Positions 21,655 through 33,789 of a stretch of 64,000 nucleotides of DNA are shown here, piece after piece. A program made the position numbers and the translations under genes. The notes below the pieces were generated by a model. That model was not told the origin of the DNA. It searched no databases and worked only from the letters and a program-made list of their open reading frames with translations. Source of the stretch: Liolophura sinensis (Eukaryota; Mollusca; Polyplacophora; Chitonida; Chitonidae). How positions within the stretch are numbered: the stretch's first letter is position 1; every line of letters starts with the position of its first letter. The DNA lies in assembly GCF_032854445.1 (NCBI RefSeq), contig NC_088307.1, positions 6,822,001 through 6,886,000 on the forward strand. Reading direction: 5' to 3'.

Positions 21655-22467
21655 CAAGTTCCGCTCTGGTTGTGTCCCATGCTGTATTGTAGGACAATTT
21701 AATGGAGGCGCCTTTTCAACATACTATCATCCACATATTTTGAGTACATAGCTAGAAATTACTCTGCAGAATTCTGTACTCCACTTTGTCATGCATTTTA
21801 AATCAGGCGCGTTTTATTGCGTACAATCATTGATATATTTCGGAAATTTTGGCAACATCTCGAAAACGGAAAATGCCAAATCATCTTGAAGAATTGTTGT
21901 GAATACGTTTAATGAATTTAAAAGTTTGAAACTTTTGATACTTTACACATATATAAAATGGAATATATATATATGTGTATAGTCTTTCTATACTTGTATT
22001 TAATTCCCAGTCAAATTAAGTTGTTTTGCATGAAAATAAATATATATATAGTACTACTATACTTGTATTTAATTCCGAATCAAATTAAGTTGTTTTGCAT
22101 GAAGTGATTAGTGTCTTGGCCAATCTATTCTGAAAATGTTTTTTGTGGAATTAAATAACAATTATATCTGCCTCGTGTTTTGCCTTTGTCTGTCATTGTA
22201 ATACGTCTGAGTTCAAAGCTGACACTGGGTTATTTGTCTCCTGTACAAGAAACTGGATGTGGGGCGTGGATCGGTGACATAACACTACAGGCACTATCAC
22301 CGAAAGCTGGAAGTCATCCCGCACTGATTGGAAGTAATTTCACACTGACTGGAAGTAATTCTACAATTACTGATAAATTGTTATCAGTAATTACAGACAA
22401 ATATATATAGAAATAGAAAACATATAGATCCCGATCCCAAAACTGCAGGGCAGTAATGATATATTTA
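21655..22467 (+). other. 3' flank of lectin gene 1
   Basis: Probable 3' UTR followed by AT-rich sequence. It contains two near-copies of a phrase TACTTGTATTTAATTCC(C/G)A / AAGTTGTTTTGCATGAA at about 21,992 and 22,062, and short GGAAGTAATT repeats near 22,330. Copy 2 lacks the duplicated phrase and instead has a long (AT)n. Confidence 0.5.
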
Positions 22468-22708
22468 TTCATTTGACTGGTGTTTTACGCCGTAGTCAAG
22501 AATATTTCACTTATACATTCATTGGCACTTATATAATATACAAGCAGCGTCCGGACAAAACCCACGACCGTCCGCAGGCTGATGACAGACCTTCCCGCTT
22601 ACGACCGGCGGAAACCAGCATAGACGAACTCACAGCGACCACATTGGTGAGGGGCTCCTTGTTCATTACGCGCTAGCCCAATAACCAACTGAGCTAAGGA
22701 CGCCTCCA
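22468..22708 (-). repeat. Family A SINE downstream of lectin gene 1
   Basis: Complement of tail (ACGCCGTAGTCAAGAATATT), body (AACCCACGACCGTCCGCAGG) and head (CAACTGAGCTAAGGACGCC). Shared with 44,218-44,460. Confidence 0.8.
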
Positions 22709-22974
22709 GCAGTAATGAGTCACGGTAAACTGGTGTTTTACGCCGCATTCAAGAAAATTTGACATACACACAATAACAAATCAGGTTTAAAAACCTATGT
22801 ATTACAAAAGTTCTTCGTTCGGGATCAATTTTGAAAACTAAACGTTCAGCGTCAATTTTAAAATCAAAACACTGAACGTAAAATGAGGTATAATTTGACT
22901 ATGACTGGAAGTTTCCCTCTTCATTGGTTGATGTAACAAGAAACACCAGCTACATACGCCTCATGTCATGCTCA

Positions 22975-23312
22975 TGAACTAGGAGGCGTTTCAAGATTGC
23001 GTAAGTTTGTCTGACTTCACTCTGAATTCTGTTATTTTTTATTAATGCTCATGAAGTGTGAGGCGTTTGAAAATAGAGTAGCTGTTTGAGTTTACTCTGG
23101 ATTATTTGATTTCCAGTAGGCGCAGTTTGAAGACAGAATATATTTTCTTCACTTTACTCTGGCTTGTGTTGTTCCTAGTTGATGCTCATGAAGTGATTGG
23201 CTTTTGAGAGTGAAGTAGTTGTTTGGCTTTACTCTGGATTGTGTTGTTTCTGGTTGATACTCATAGGCTGTAAGGCGTTTCAGAATGAAGTAGTTTTTTG
23301 ACTTTGCTGTGA
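22975..23312 (+). repeat. 75-bp satellite, small ancestral-like array
   Basis: Four to five diverged units with the phrase TTTACTCTGGATTGTGTTG and AACTGTGAGGCGTTTGAGA-like parts. The units differ much more from each other than those of the 7.4-kb array at the same place in unit 2. Confidence 0.8.
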
Positions 23313-23394
23313 TCTTTGAAATAACACAAGAGGTATTGGTTCATGATGGGTCATGGAAACTTTGTGACAATACGCTGTTGGTGACGCTTGTGTG

Positions 23395-26165
23395 GAATGT
23401 GAAGAATATTTCTATGACAGCTAAAGAATAATTGTATGACAGCTGAAGAACACTTCTGTGACAAATGAAGAACACTTGTGCGGCAGCTGAAAAACACTTG
23501 TGTGGCAGCTGAAGAACACTTGTGAGACAGCTGGAGAACGTTTGTGTGGCAGCTCAAGAACACTTGTGTGGCAGCTGAAGAACACTTGTGTGGCAACCTG
23601 AGAACACTTGTGAGACAGGTGAAGGACACTTGTAAAGCTGTTGAAGAACACTTGTGTGACAGCTGAAAAAAACTTGTCAGGTAGCTAAAGAACACTTCCG
23701 AGGAAGTTGGAGAAGGTTTGTGTGGCACCTGAAGAACACTTGTGTGGCAGCTGAAGAACACTTGTGAGGCAGCTGGAGAACACTTGTGAGACAGCTGGAG
23801 AACGTTTGTGTGGCAGCTGAGGAACCCTTGAAACGCTGTTGAAGAACACTTGTGTGGCAGCTGAAGAACACTTGCAAGGCAGCCGAAGAACACTTGTGAG
23901 GCAGCTGGAGAACACTTGTGAGACAGCTGGAGAACGTTTGTGTGGCAGCTGAAGAACACTTGTGTGGCACCTGAAGAACACTTGTGAGACAGCTGGAGAA
24001 CACTTGTGAGACAGCTGGAGAACGTTTGTGTGGCAGCTGAAGAATGCGTTTAACGCTGTTGAAGAACATTTATGTGACGGCTGAAATAAACTTGTGTGGC
24101 AGCTAAAGAACGCTTGCGAGGCAGCTGAAGAACACTTGTAAGGCAGCTGAAGAACACTTGTTAAACAGCTGAAGAACACTTGTGAGGCAGATGGGAAACG
24201 CTTGTGTGGCAGCTGGAGAACACTTGTGAGACACGTGAAAAACACTTGTAAGGCTGTTGAAGAACACTTGTGAGATAACTGAAGAACACTTGTGAGGCAG
24301 ATGGGGAACGCTAGTGTGGCAGCTGGAGAACACTTGTGAGACACGTGAAAAACACTTGTAAGGCTGTTGTAGAACACTTGTGAGACAGCTGACGGACACT
24401 TGTGAGGCAGATGAGGAAGGTTTGTGTGGCAGCTGGAGAACACTTTTGAGACACGTGAAAAACACTTGTAAGGCTGTTGCAGAACACTTGTGTGACAGCT
24501 GAAGAAAACTTGTGAAGCAGCTGTGTAAAACGTGTGAGGCAGAAAAAGAACACTTGCGAGGCAGCTGAAGAACACTTGTGAGACAACTAAAGAACATTTG
24601 TGTGGAAGGTGAAAAAGTCTAATAGCAGCTGAAGAACATTTGTGCGGCTGCCGTATAACCTCTTGAGTGACGGCTGGAGAACGTTGGTGTGGCAGCTGAA
24701 GAACACTTGCGTGGAAGCTAAAAGCACCTATGGCAGCTGAAGAACACTTGTGAGGCAGCTGAAAAAGAGTTGAGAGGTAGAAAAAAAACACTTGTGAGAC
24801 AGCTCAAGAACTCTTGTGAGACAAATAAAGAACATTTGTGTGGAAGCTGAAAAAGTCTAATAGCAGCTGAAGAACATTTGTGCGGCTGCCGTATAACCTC
24901 TTGAGTGACGGCTGTAGAACATTTGTGTGGCAGCTCAAGAACACTTTTTTGACAGCTGAAGAACACTTGTGAGACAACTGAAGAACATTTGTGGGACAGC
25001 TAAAAACACATGTGAGGCAACCGAACAACACTTGTGAGACAACTGGAGAATACTTGTGTGGCTGCTAAAGAACATTTGTGCAGCTGCCGTACCACACTTG
25101 TGTGACGGTTGTGGAACATTTGTGTGGCAGCTGAAGAACACTTTTGTGGCTTGCGTAGAACACTTGTGTGACAGCTGAAGAACACTTGTTTGACAGCTGA
25201 AGAACACTCGTGAGACAGCTGAAGAACACTTGTGTGGAAGCTAAGAACACCTATAGCAGCCAAAAAACACTTGTGTGACACCGGAAGAACACTTTTGAGG
25301 CAGCTGAAGAACACTTGTGTGACAGCTGAAGAACACTTGTGAGGCAGCTGAAAAACACTTGTTAAGCAGCCGAAGAACACTTGCTAGGCAGCTGAAGAAC
25401 ACTTGTGTGGCTGCGTGTAAAACACTTGTGTGACAGCGGAAGAAGACTTGTATGACAGCTAAAGAACACTTGTCAGGCAGCTGAAGACCACTTGTGTGGC
25501 AGCTGAAGAACACTTGCGAGGCAGCTGGAGAACACTTGTGAGACAGCTGGAGAACGTTTGTGTGGCAGCTGAAGAACACTTACGTGGAAGCTAAGAACAC
25601 CTATGGCAGCTAAAGAACACTTGTGAGGCATCTGAAAAAGAGTTGAGAGGTAGAGAAAAAAACTTGTGAGACAGCTGAAGAACACTTGTTAGACAGGTAA
25701 AGAACATTTGTGTGGAAGCTGAATAAGTCTAATAGCAGCTGAAGAGCATTTGTGCGGCTGCCGTGTAACACTTGAGTGACGGCTGTAGAACACTGGTGTG
25801 GCAACTGTGGAACATTTATGTGACAGCTGAAGAACACTTGTGAGGCAGCTGAAGAACACTTGTGCAGCTGCGTATAAAACACTTGTCTGACAGCTGAAGA
25901 ACACTTGTGTGGCTGCTGTAGAACACTTGTGAGGCTGCTGTAGAATACTTGTGAGACTGCTGTAGAACATTTGTGAGGCTGCTGTAGAACACTTGTGTGG
26001 CTGCTGTAGAACACTTGTGTGGTTGATGTAGAACATTTGTGAAACTACTGAAGAACACTTGTTTGGCTGCTGTGGAACACTTGTGAGGCTGCTGTAGAAC
26101 ACTTGTGTGACAGCTGAAGAACACTTGTTAGGCAGCTGAAGAACATTTTGAGGCAGCTAAAGAGG
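23395..26165 (-). repeat. 22-bp satellite array, unit 1
   Basis: About 125 units of a 22-bp repeat, plus strand AGCTGAAGAACACTTGTGTG plus two bases. Variants include GGAGAACGTTTG, GTTGAAGAACAC and, toward the right, GCTGCTGTAGAACAC. Because 22 is not a multiple of 3, all three minus-strand frames read the same 22-residue phrase, which explains the overlapping long open frames (up to 368 codons). Not a protein gene. Confidence 0.9.
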
Positions 26166-26498
26166 TCTCCTCTAGTGGGGAAGCCCATGAACTAACATCG
26201 GAATTTCACGTCACGTAGCAACAACAAGGTATGTGTTAAGTGTAAGGGGGAGTTAAATCCTTAAAAGTCATACCAAAAGGCTATATATAGATAACCATTT
26301 TTGCGTTTGTTCCATATGTCGTTTATTCACATATTCTGACTGCTTGTCAACATATAGCGTTTCAAAGACCACCCCCTCCTCTTTGACCGCTCAAGGTGTG
26401 AGGTCAGCTGAGCAGAGAAAACAGTCGCCATAGTGTCTTTTTTTAATATGACTCAGTGCTATACGTTGAGGGTGTTTCTATCGGTTTTGTGAAAAGGC

Positions 26499-26900
26499 TG
26501 CAAAGACTGGACTAAATTCGTCAAGAATACACAAGTGTGGAACGGACCCTCGAAGTGGTCGGTACTGTGATCTGAACATTTTGAGGCGCACTGTTTTGAG
26601 GAAGTCACCAGTGTTGCTAAAGCCATCGGTTACGAACAGAAACTCAAGATAAAGCTTAATTCTGCAGCCTGCAAGACCACGTCTGATGATGTTAAGGAAA
26701 ACAAGCTACTTCCTAGAGTTAAGTCCACCAACGCGCTTGCTATCAAACTTGACCCGAGCAAATCCTTTACACGGGATACGCCCTCCCATGCCATGCTCGC
26801 GCTAGCCGGGTCGTCTTTCCACTATGACCATAGTTTCAACATGACGATAGTTTCACTAGTGTTGGAGATTTCCTCACGATGGACGAGTGGTCATTTGTAG
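26499..26900 (+). pseudogene. THAP-domain pseudogene fragment, copy 1
   Basis: The frame reads CKDWTKFVKNTQVW, then PSKWSVL-stop-SEHFEAHCFE, then IGYEQKLKIKLNSAACKT. This is the second half of a THAP zinc finger: W..F, PSKxSxxCSEHF, CF, and the LKxxAVP-like end. The codon for the zinc-binding Cys before SEHF has become TGA (26,568-26,570). The N-terminal CxxxxC part is missing. A further 60 open codons follow to a stop at 26,898. THAP domains occur in host regulators and in P-element-type transposases; which one this was cannot be told. Confidence 0.6.
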
Positions 26901-26904
26901 ATCA

Positions 26905-26973
26905 GCCGCCGTCGTATATGTGAAATATTCTTGAGTACGGCGTAAAACACCAATCAAATAAATAAATAAATAA
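26905..26973 (+). repeat. 5'-truncated family A SINE with target duplication
   Basis: Only the 3' 69 bp: GCCGCCGTCGTATATGTGAA, TTCTTGAGTACGGCG, ending in (AAAT)n. Flanked by the 12-bp direct repeat ATTTGTAGATCA (26,893-26,904 and 26,974-26,985). 5' truncation plus target duplication indicates insertion by target-primed reverse transcription. Confidence 0.9.
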
Positions 26974-26985
26974 ATTTGTAGATCA

Positions 26986-27838
26986 CCAATGACTTCCAAA
27001 CCCAACCCACCGGAGCCCTGCATCAAATTCCACGAAAACACGGTTACCAAGGAAATCGGATGTATCTACTAGTGGTATGGAGAAGACATCTATTAAGAGA
27101 TAGTACAATTTAACTCCTTTCTTGTAGAAAGAATTTGTATTTGTCTTAGAATAGCCGATTTAGAGAGTACAAGTATACCATCATTCTGATGGGCTTTGTC
27201 CGCTGGAACAATCATGTATTTTCTCAGAAATTCAACAAGTATCGACACTTGTAGTCGTTAAGATTGTGTTTCTGGTGTAAAGCAGTTGTATTTTATAATA
27301 TACGGTGTGATCTATTGATAACTACTTTTCTTCACAAGCTAACGCCCTCCCTTTCCCCGTTCCAACCATTTTTTTATATATACGGCTCGAAAGGATAAAC
27401 CTTTTTAGCTTCCATATGTTTTGGACCCCTCAGGAAGAGATTTCGAAGCTCACAAGTTTTTACAATATCATTATTACTAGTTAAGACATATTTGCATTAG
27501 CCATAAGCAAAATCTCGTTAATCACAATCACAGCTGTATCTACCGGATGTGTCTACTCCAACAATTGAGTGTAAATCTAAGCGTCAAAACGCACATTAGC
27601 ATATACCCTAACCACTGCTCAATGTTCAACACAAACCATCGAAGATCTAAAAAAGTATATTAAGACGGATTCCTGCAAAGAAAGCATGCCAACAGTTTTC
27701 TGTTTCATAAGTTCCTTTTGGACACTTTAAATAAAAATACTGACCACAAGATCAACTGTAACCTTAAAACAAATGTGTTCACTCCAAGTACCAAAACGCA
27801 AGCATTGTGACGAGGTTTTCAGTTTCACAATTGGCTTT
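26986..27838. other. Segment S right part, no gene seen
   Basis: AT-rich. From about 27,315 it matches 55,105-55,623 closely (CTAACGCCCTCCCTTTCCCC and onward); 26,986-27,310 is missing from the second copy. I see no coding pattern. Confidence 0.55.
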
Positions 27839-28439
27839 GTGGAATCGTCCGCAAGTGTTTATTAAAGCTCGATGCCTCAACTGAACAGGTAAGATATTTC
27901 CTTCCTACGTGAAAAATAAAATTAGATATAAAAATATATTCAAGCTATTTGTTACATCACGTCGTGTTTGATTTAATGCACATTCCCAGTAGATTTAGGA
28001 AGTTTTTCTCCGATTTTTGTAACACTAATTGTCGTTATACAAATCCTGTTAATCGAAAATGTGAAAGGTTTCACATCCGTTTCATCCGTTTCAGTCACTG
28101 ACACACGTTGCACTTGCAGTTTTCTTGATATAGGCTAATTTAACTCCCAGAGAACGCCTATGTCAGCTTCATGACAATCATTCCCACTGGACATTTTGTA
28201 GTAACTTTATAAATCACATCCACATCCACATTGACAGTTCTCTTGTGCGATGTAGAGTTCGTTTCTGGGCGAAATCATTATTCCCGGAGTCCTAAACACA
28301 TTTCTTTACCATACGTATTTCAGCAATCTACGTATGAATTGAACACAAGTTATTCACACCGCACATGGTTGAGTCGAACGAAATAGGCCACGCCCACATG
28401 CGCGACCCACTGCCAATCATTAGGCCCCTACCCCGTAGA

Positions 28440-28522
28440 GTTTCCTCCCACCATAATTCTGGCCCCCTTCGCATGAGTAAATATTCTTGATTGTGGCGTA
28501 AAACACCAATCAAATAAATCCA
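28440..28522 (+). repeat. 5'-truncated family A SINE
   Basis: TTTCCTCCCACCATAATTCT through TATTCTTGATTGTGGCG to CACCAATCAAATAAATCC. Shared with 7,690 and 56,210. Confidence 0.75.
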
Positions 28523-29104
28523 AATATATTCAGAAAAATAAAAAAAGGTACTATTTTCAGATGATTAACTTTGAAAAAGTTATAATGTGACTCGCTTCAT
28601 AAATATTAAGAACTTCTATTATCGATTTTGAACGTTAACGCATGCGTAGACGGGGCTGATACTTTGTAAACGGTAATTATGTAGGATATTTTAAGATAAT
28701 AGCAAAATTCCGAAAAAAATTACTTTAAAAATCATCCATATGATTTAACTCGAAATTAAACTCTGGTCTCTCGCATTCAATATGTTCAAAGCTTACACTC
28801 TGTCATCATATATTATTTATTTATCATTATATGAATTTTGTTAAACCTTGTTGTCTAGAATTTTTCTTTTACGCGGTGGCCAGTTACCAGTGGGTGAAAA
28901 GGTAGTAAACAGCCAACCTTTGACGAGTTACTGGTAGCCTCTTCCAATTGTGACATATGTAACGGTAATGGAAGACAACTGGCCCCCAGTTAACTTCCTA
29001 CAAGACCACACAAGATAGTACCGTTGACCGCATCAAGTGCCATCCTCAAAGGAGAACTCCAGGCCAGGATGCTGCTGTAACTTGCTGAAACTTTTTACAA
29101 ACAA

Positions 29105-29312
29105 TTTATTTATTTCGTGTTTTACACCGTACTTAATAATATTTGATTTATACGACGGCGGACAGCATTATAATGGGGTAAACCCACGACCATCCGCAGC
29201 TGGCTGGCCGACCACAAACGGCCGGAGAGGAAGCCAACATGAGCTGGACTTGAACTCACAGCGACCGCATTGGTGAGAGGTTCCTGGGTCCTAAGCCCCT
29301 TGGCCACATAGG
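29105..29312 (-). repeat. Family A SINE
   Basis: Complement of tail (CACCGTACTTAATAATATTT), body (GGGGTAAACCCACGACC) and eroded head (CCTTGGCCACATAGGGCC). Shared with 8,360 and 56,880. Confidence 0.75.
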
Positions 29313-30594
29313 GCCTCTCTTACAAACAAAAATGATTCCTTTCAGACCATAACTTTATGTACAGATCACCTGTATATCAGAAGAAACAATAGTATAAACA
29401 ATAGTAATGGCCGCCATTACTGACAAAATAATGACGTCATTCCGTTACTTTACGAATCTTTTTACCCCTCCGAATGTTGTGTAGCCACTGATCACATATT
29501 TGTTTTCCTTTGGGTCCAGAATAATGTACAATATTTTCTTGTGTTTATCACGCGTGTTTCAAATCCGTGCTTGGCACTCGAGAATTTAGTCCAGCACTTA
29601 AACGGATATAGAACCGTTTCTGATTGGCTGCTGTGAGAGATAACGAGGTCCAGGTCCAGTCGAGTCAAAGCTGAATTTGAGGTATGACAAATTTAGGTGC
29701 AAAGTATAACTCAGGCAACCTTCAATTTTAGCTACTTAACGTTGATTATGTATCCCTTTAAGCCTATCACTTGTGACAACATAACGTCACGTCCGGTCTA
29801 TGGTTTTGATCAATTCTATTTTGCAATAAAAGGGATACCTTTTATTGGGATAATAGGTTGCCTATTGGAAAATTAATCAGACAAAATCGGTCTGAAACCT
29901 CCTGTTTGATGGCAGATTAGCTGTGAGAGAATTAGCCACCCTTGTCATTTTGAAATAATTTTTGTGAATGTTTACCATCAAATTGGAAACAGTTTTCTAT
30001 TTTACTCCTAGCACAGTTTTTTAATTTTTCTGTACTGCAAGTTTATTTGGACGGCCACGCTTCCTCTTCTTGCTCTCTGGTGGTTGAGTCTCTCGTTCCA
30101 CGGAGTCAGTAGATTCAGAGTTTGAAACTAAATTGTTTGAAGAAGAGCTGTTTGAAATCTGCCTTTTGCGCACCACATCTCCCGCAGAACTATTGATAGC
30201 AGTGTCCTCACCTACATTTCCACTGTTCACAGATTCATCACCTAAAGTTCTGTTCTTTACACTTTCATCTGCTGCTGCCCTGTTGATTTTGACTTCGTTG
30301 CTGAGTATTCTGTTGTGAACGGTTTCATCATCAGCTGTTTCATTCTCTGAACCATCATTATGAGCAGAGCCACTGTTTGAAGACTTACCTCCCTTGGCTC
30401 CACTCACTAGACCTTCACTGATGTGTGTTTCTGATGTCTCACTAAGCTTGCATTTTGATGCCAGCCTCGTGCTTGTCCTTCTCTTCTCTGTCTGCTGCTG
30501 TAATTTCTCACCTCGACCACGTCGCCTCTTAGGCACAGAATCTGCAAATAAACATTCATTTCTTACATGGACCTCTGCTGAGGATTTGATTTAT

Positions 30595-30692
30595 TTACTT
30601 GATTGGTGTTTATGTCACACCACTACTCAACAATATTTCACTTGTATGAGGGTAGTCAGCATTACGGTTGGAGGACAACGGGCTCTTCTAAG
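30595..30692 (-). repeat. Diverged family A SINE remnant in AT-hook intron
   Basis: TTTATTTACTTGATTGGTGT, CTACTCAACAATATTTCAC and GCATTACGGTTGGAGGACAA are the complement of a diverged tail and body. Shared with 60,045-60,130. Confidence 0.6.
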
Positions 30693-31249
30693 GATGTTAT
30701 GCTATAGCTGGCACTTATTCCTTCGTTTGTGAGTAACTTTATGGAACTTACATTTGGTAGCAAGACTATCAAAGAGCTCGCCTGTACGAGGCACATGAAT
30801 GCAAAACTTCAGCTCAATACGTAAAGTACTGAAATCGTAAATTTATAAATTTTATAACATTATGTTTAACTCTGATTCTAATACACAATACACCAAGTCA
30901 GGAATTTGGTACTTTACAGTAATTAGCATGCACACACCATATCAATGATGGAATATCCCCCTCATGTTGTTGTGCTCTACATGTGTGCAAATCCTGAGCT
31001 GAATAAATGCTACACTTTTTTAGATACCGCCCCTCACATTTTGTTAACAATGATTCTAATACACAATACACTAAAGCAGGATATTCAGTAATTTACGGTA
31101 TTTAATATGTACATATGGAATCATCCATATATTATGATGGTGATCCAGATCTGGTTCCAGGCCTTTTTTTTTTTACACCGTTTTTTCATCATTGGATATA
31201 AGACAGATATACTGGGTTTTCTCAACTGATCCTCATTGTGGGAAATTGT

Positions 31250-31447
31250 ATATTTAACTATGGCCAGACTTCGCATGCAAGACCTCTTGGCCACAAGCAC
31301 AAGGTCGAAACTGCCCTTGGTAACGAGAATCATACCAATTTACCAAAACATTATGGCTTGTGGTACGTTTACTACAAATATACTATCCCACAGTGCACTA
31401 TTAGGTCACATGGGGAACGACTAGGGTCATGTCACTACAACATGTAA
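31250..31447 (+). other. Short conserved open frame of unknown identity, copy 2
   Basis: Same frame as 11,727-11,873: YGQTSHARPLGHKHK, then NLPKHYGLWYVYYKY. It stays open to 31,447. No family recognised and no proof that it is translated. Confidence 0.25.
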
Positions 31448-32485
31448 CATGATGGCAGAGAAACAATAAAATTTCCAGCTGACGTTAATGTTTTGGTTTG
31501 ATTCATGTTACCAAGGCCTGTACTTGTATATTGTTACTAGTATATGTAGTTATGTTATTTTTAACAGTGAACACCTTTCTACACCTTTACTTTTAATTTC
31601 TATTTTCTTCACAGACTGGACTTCCATTTCCCTTTAACATCTCCTTACCTTTTGCTTTGAGTACAGAGGATTTATCCGACATTGTACCAGTTTGGGTTGT
31701 CTCCTCATTCTGGTTTGCTGTCGTTGGCTCTTCCTCCTCAGATGTCTTATTACCATTTACCTGCGTCTTCACTTTGGCAGTTACCGTCTTCTTACTACAG
31801 GTCTTCTTTCTTGAACGAGGGTTGAATCTTCTGTGTAAAAAATTCAATGAATAGTGAAAGAAAAGACAACAACAAAAAATACAAATTCTTGACTGTGTCT
31901 TTTATATCCTTTCTATATTGTTTGTTTTGTTTTATTTTATTCACATCAAATCAAACAGATCCATGATAACTGATAACAGTAGTATCAGTTACACAGTGGC
32001 GTCCGAAGCAGTACTGCCATGGCTTTACCACTTCTCATCAAACAAACAAAAAACCAAAAGGTTAAAAAGAAAAAAGTCGAAACAAATTAATGGCAACCAA
32101 CAAAACGACGGCCCAAGCCAACACAAGTGCCCTGCAGATCGTCAAGCATATAAAACTACAATGGATTTATGTGAAAAATAAAAATCCCGTAAAAGGATTT
32201 CAGAACATCTCCAGCCGTCTAGCACTGCAAAGCTTTCGGTGCCTTGGCGGCCCATGGACCTTGCTCGTTATGCTGGGATAGTCATCCGAAGGCCATACCA
32301 CTTTCATATTGCTTCCAATGCGCCTGTTACATTTACACATATGTAGTATGTAAATAGACCAAAGATTACATTTTGCAAATCCACAATGTATATATTACAA
32401 TATTACAACCAAATATGTAGATACACATGTATGTAGCATGTCATAACCCTAACAGTTTCAACTTCTTTCCCATCATCCACAAAAC

Positions 32486-33055
32486 CGACCACTACCAGAA
32501 CCAAATGATCGTCTCAATAAAACTTTTCATCAAATCAAAATTATAAACGGTAAAAGACATGCTACCAATCTTAAGAAACTTCTAACAAAGGCTCGGTTTA
32601 CTACCAACTTAACAGAAACCAGTTATACAACTTCTAAGTGTGGAGACCCACGATGAAAATGCTGTGAACATTTCATAACAAGCTGTCATTTTTTGTTTCA
32701 TGTCACCAATTTTAACTTCCGTATGAACTCTTATATGAACTGTAATTCCCAAAATCTACTGTATGTCTTAACCTTCCCTAATTGTAATAAATTCTACATA
32801 GGCGAAACCGGTGGTGGTTCATTAAGGAATCAATGTAGGAGACACAGTCAACAAATTAACACACCAAGTTTACAGATTTTACCTGTAACCAAACATATCC
32901 CATCGTGTTCCCGTAACCTACACAGTGGGCCCAACTTCCACATAATGCCCTTCTTTAAATTATCGGTGAATAAAGCTCAAACTAGAGGAACCAAAGAATA
33001 GTACTTCGTTCATAAATTGAAATCTGAACTTAACAGAGAAGACATCGGGAGATAA
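32486..33055 (+). pseudogene. Penelope-like retroelement remnant, GIY-YIG end, copy 2
   Basis: Same element and same left end as 12,543. It keeps YVLTFPNCNKFYIGETGGGS and QCRRH of the GIY-YIG domain better than copy 1. The second codon after GDP-Arg in the cysteine motif is TGA here (32,654-32,656) where copy 1 has Cys. The stop before YFVHKLKSELN is shared by both copies, so it predates the duplication; the TGA came after. Confidence 0.75.
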
Positions 33056-33329
33056 TCTCTCCGAATGGATAATCCCCTGGGCAAGTTCGAACATTGTGAT
33101 GTTATATGTAATTTGTCACTAGAACTGATCACCATGGCTTAATCTACCTGCATGTATATATAGCTGTCGCAAGATATGTTAAAATAAAAAATGCTCTGAA
33201 AACCCGTCATGATACAATGAAACTAGTAAGCTAAATCAACAAGTTGAGTTTGTCATGTTTCTTCTATAGTATATACATTAAGGGGATATTGCAACGACAG
33301 GTTGACCCCATCAGCATAATTCGGGTGGG

Positions 33330-33525
33330 GCTGTTTACTTCTCTTCGGTAAGTTCTGGGTGAAGCAGCGCTAGGTAAAACAGCGATGGAAATCCGTCCTG
33401 CAACAAAGTGCTACACGCACTCTAACGACTTAATAGTCATCATATGACTGAAATTTGTTTCCTAACAAAAATTGTTAAGTATGACGTAAAGCTCTAAGTA
33501 CTCATTTACTCACTCAGCAAAAAAA
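33330..33525 (+). repeat. 5'-truncated, diverged family B SINE
   Basis: GGTGGGGCTGTTTACTTCTC, AAACAGCGATGGAAATCCGT, TCATATGACTGAAATTTG and CTCTAAGTACTCATTTACTC. Unit 1 keeps only the last part at 13,155-13,196, the rest being deleted there. Confidence 0.6.
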
Positions 33526-33789
33526 TGCGCACTTTCTTGTGTGATCAAAAGTTGTGCGACCAAGCTTAAGTCTGCTCTCTTAACGAAGGCGATTCGAGAC
33601 ATAGTCTCATTTTAGAAGAACTATCGTTCTGCAATTGCAATGAACTTTAGGCATCAACTGTATGTGGATTCACAAAAACTCAAAACGTCTCACAAACGAG
33701 CTGTTCAAATACGCTGAAATATAGGCCTTCACTGTATAAAGACATTATCTCCACTTAAAATTTCTCTGCTCTCGGTACTCTCCGTATTG

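Larger units (their letters stand above)
27839..29850 (+). repeat. Segment P, copy 2, truncated
   Basis: Collinear with 7,137 onward and 55,624 onward up to about 29,835, where it jumps into the sequence equivalent to 59,295. The 51-bp repeats, the exon-like cassette and about 1.7 kb are deleted here. Confidence 0.8.
30021..31830 (-). pseudogene. Duplicated last two exons of the AT-hook gene
   Basis: Exon 31,830-31,649 (182 nt) and exon 30,541-30,021 (521 nt to the stop) have the same lengths, phases and splice sites as the gene at 59,470-63,082: acceptor TTTACACAG, donor GTAAGGAGAT, acceptor TTATTTGCAG. Both frames are open and differ from the unit 3 copy by only a few residues (for example Gly for Arg in the PKRRRGR block). 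The upstream exon is missing: a Penelope remnant occupies that side. It therefore cannot make the full protein unless a far-upstream exon splices in. The intact frames suggest a recent duplication or some remaining use. Confidence 0.7.
29850..33160 (+). repeat. Segment Q, copy 2
   Basis: Collinear with 59,295-62,045 for the two AT-hook exons and intron. Beyond about 32,440 it follows unit 1 (Penelope remnant), not unit 3. This explains why the upstream AT-hook exon is absent here. Confidence 0.8.

Noticed and set aside
23685-24791. Open frame of 368 codons on the minus strand, and many similar frames to 26,124 and 52,245-54,422
   Set aside because: They are translations of the 22-bp satellite. 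Several frames of the same strand are open at once and give the same phrase, so no frame is privileged.
30394-30732. Plus-strand open frames over the AT-hook exon (also 59,843-60,139)
   Set aside because: They lie antisense to an exon with good splice sites and AT-hook motifs, and run into a SINE remnant.
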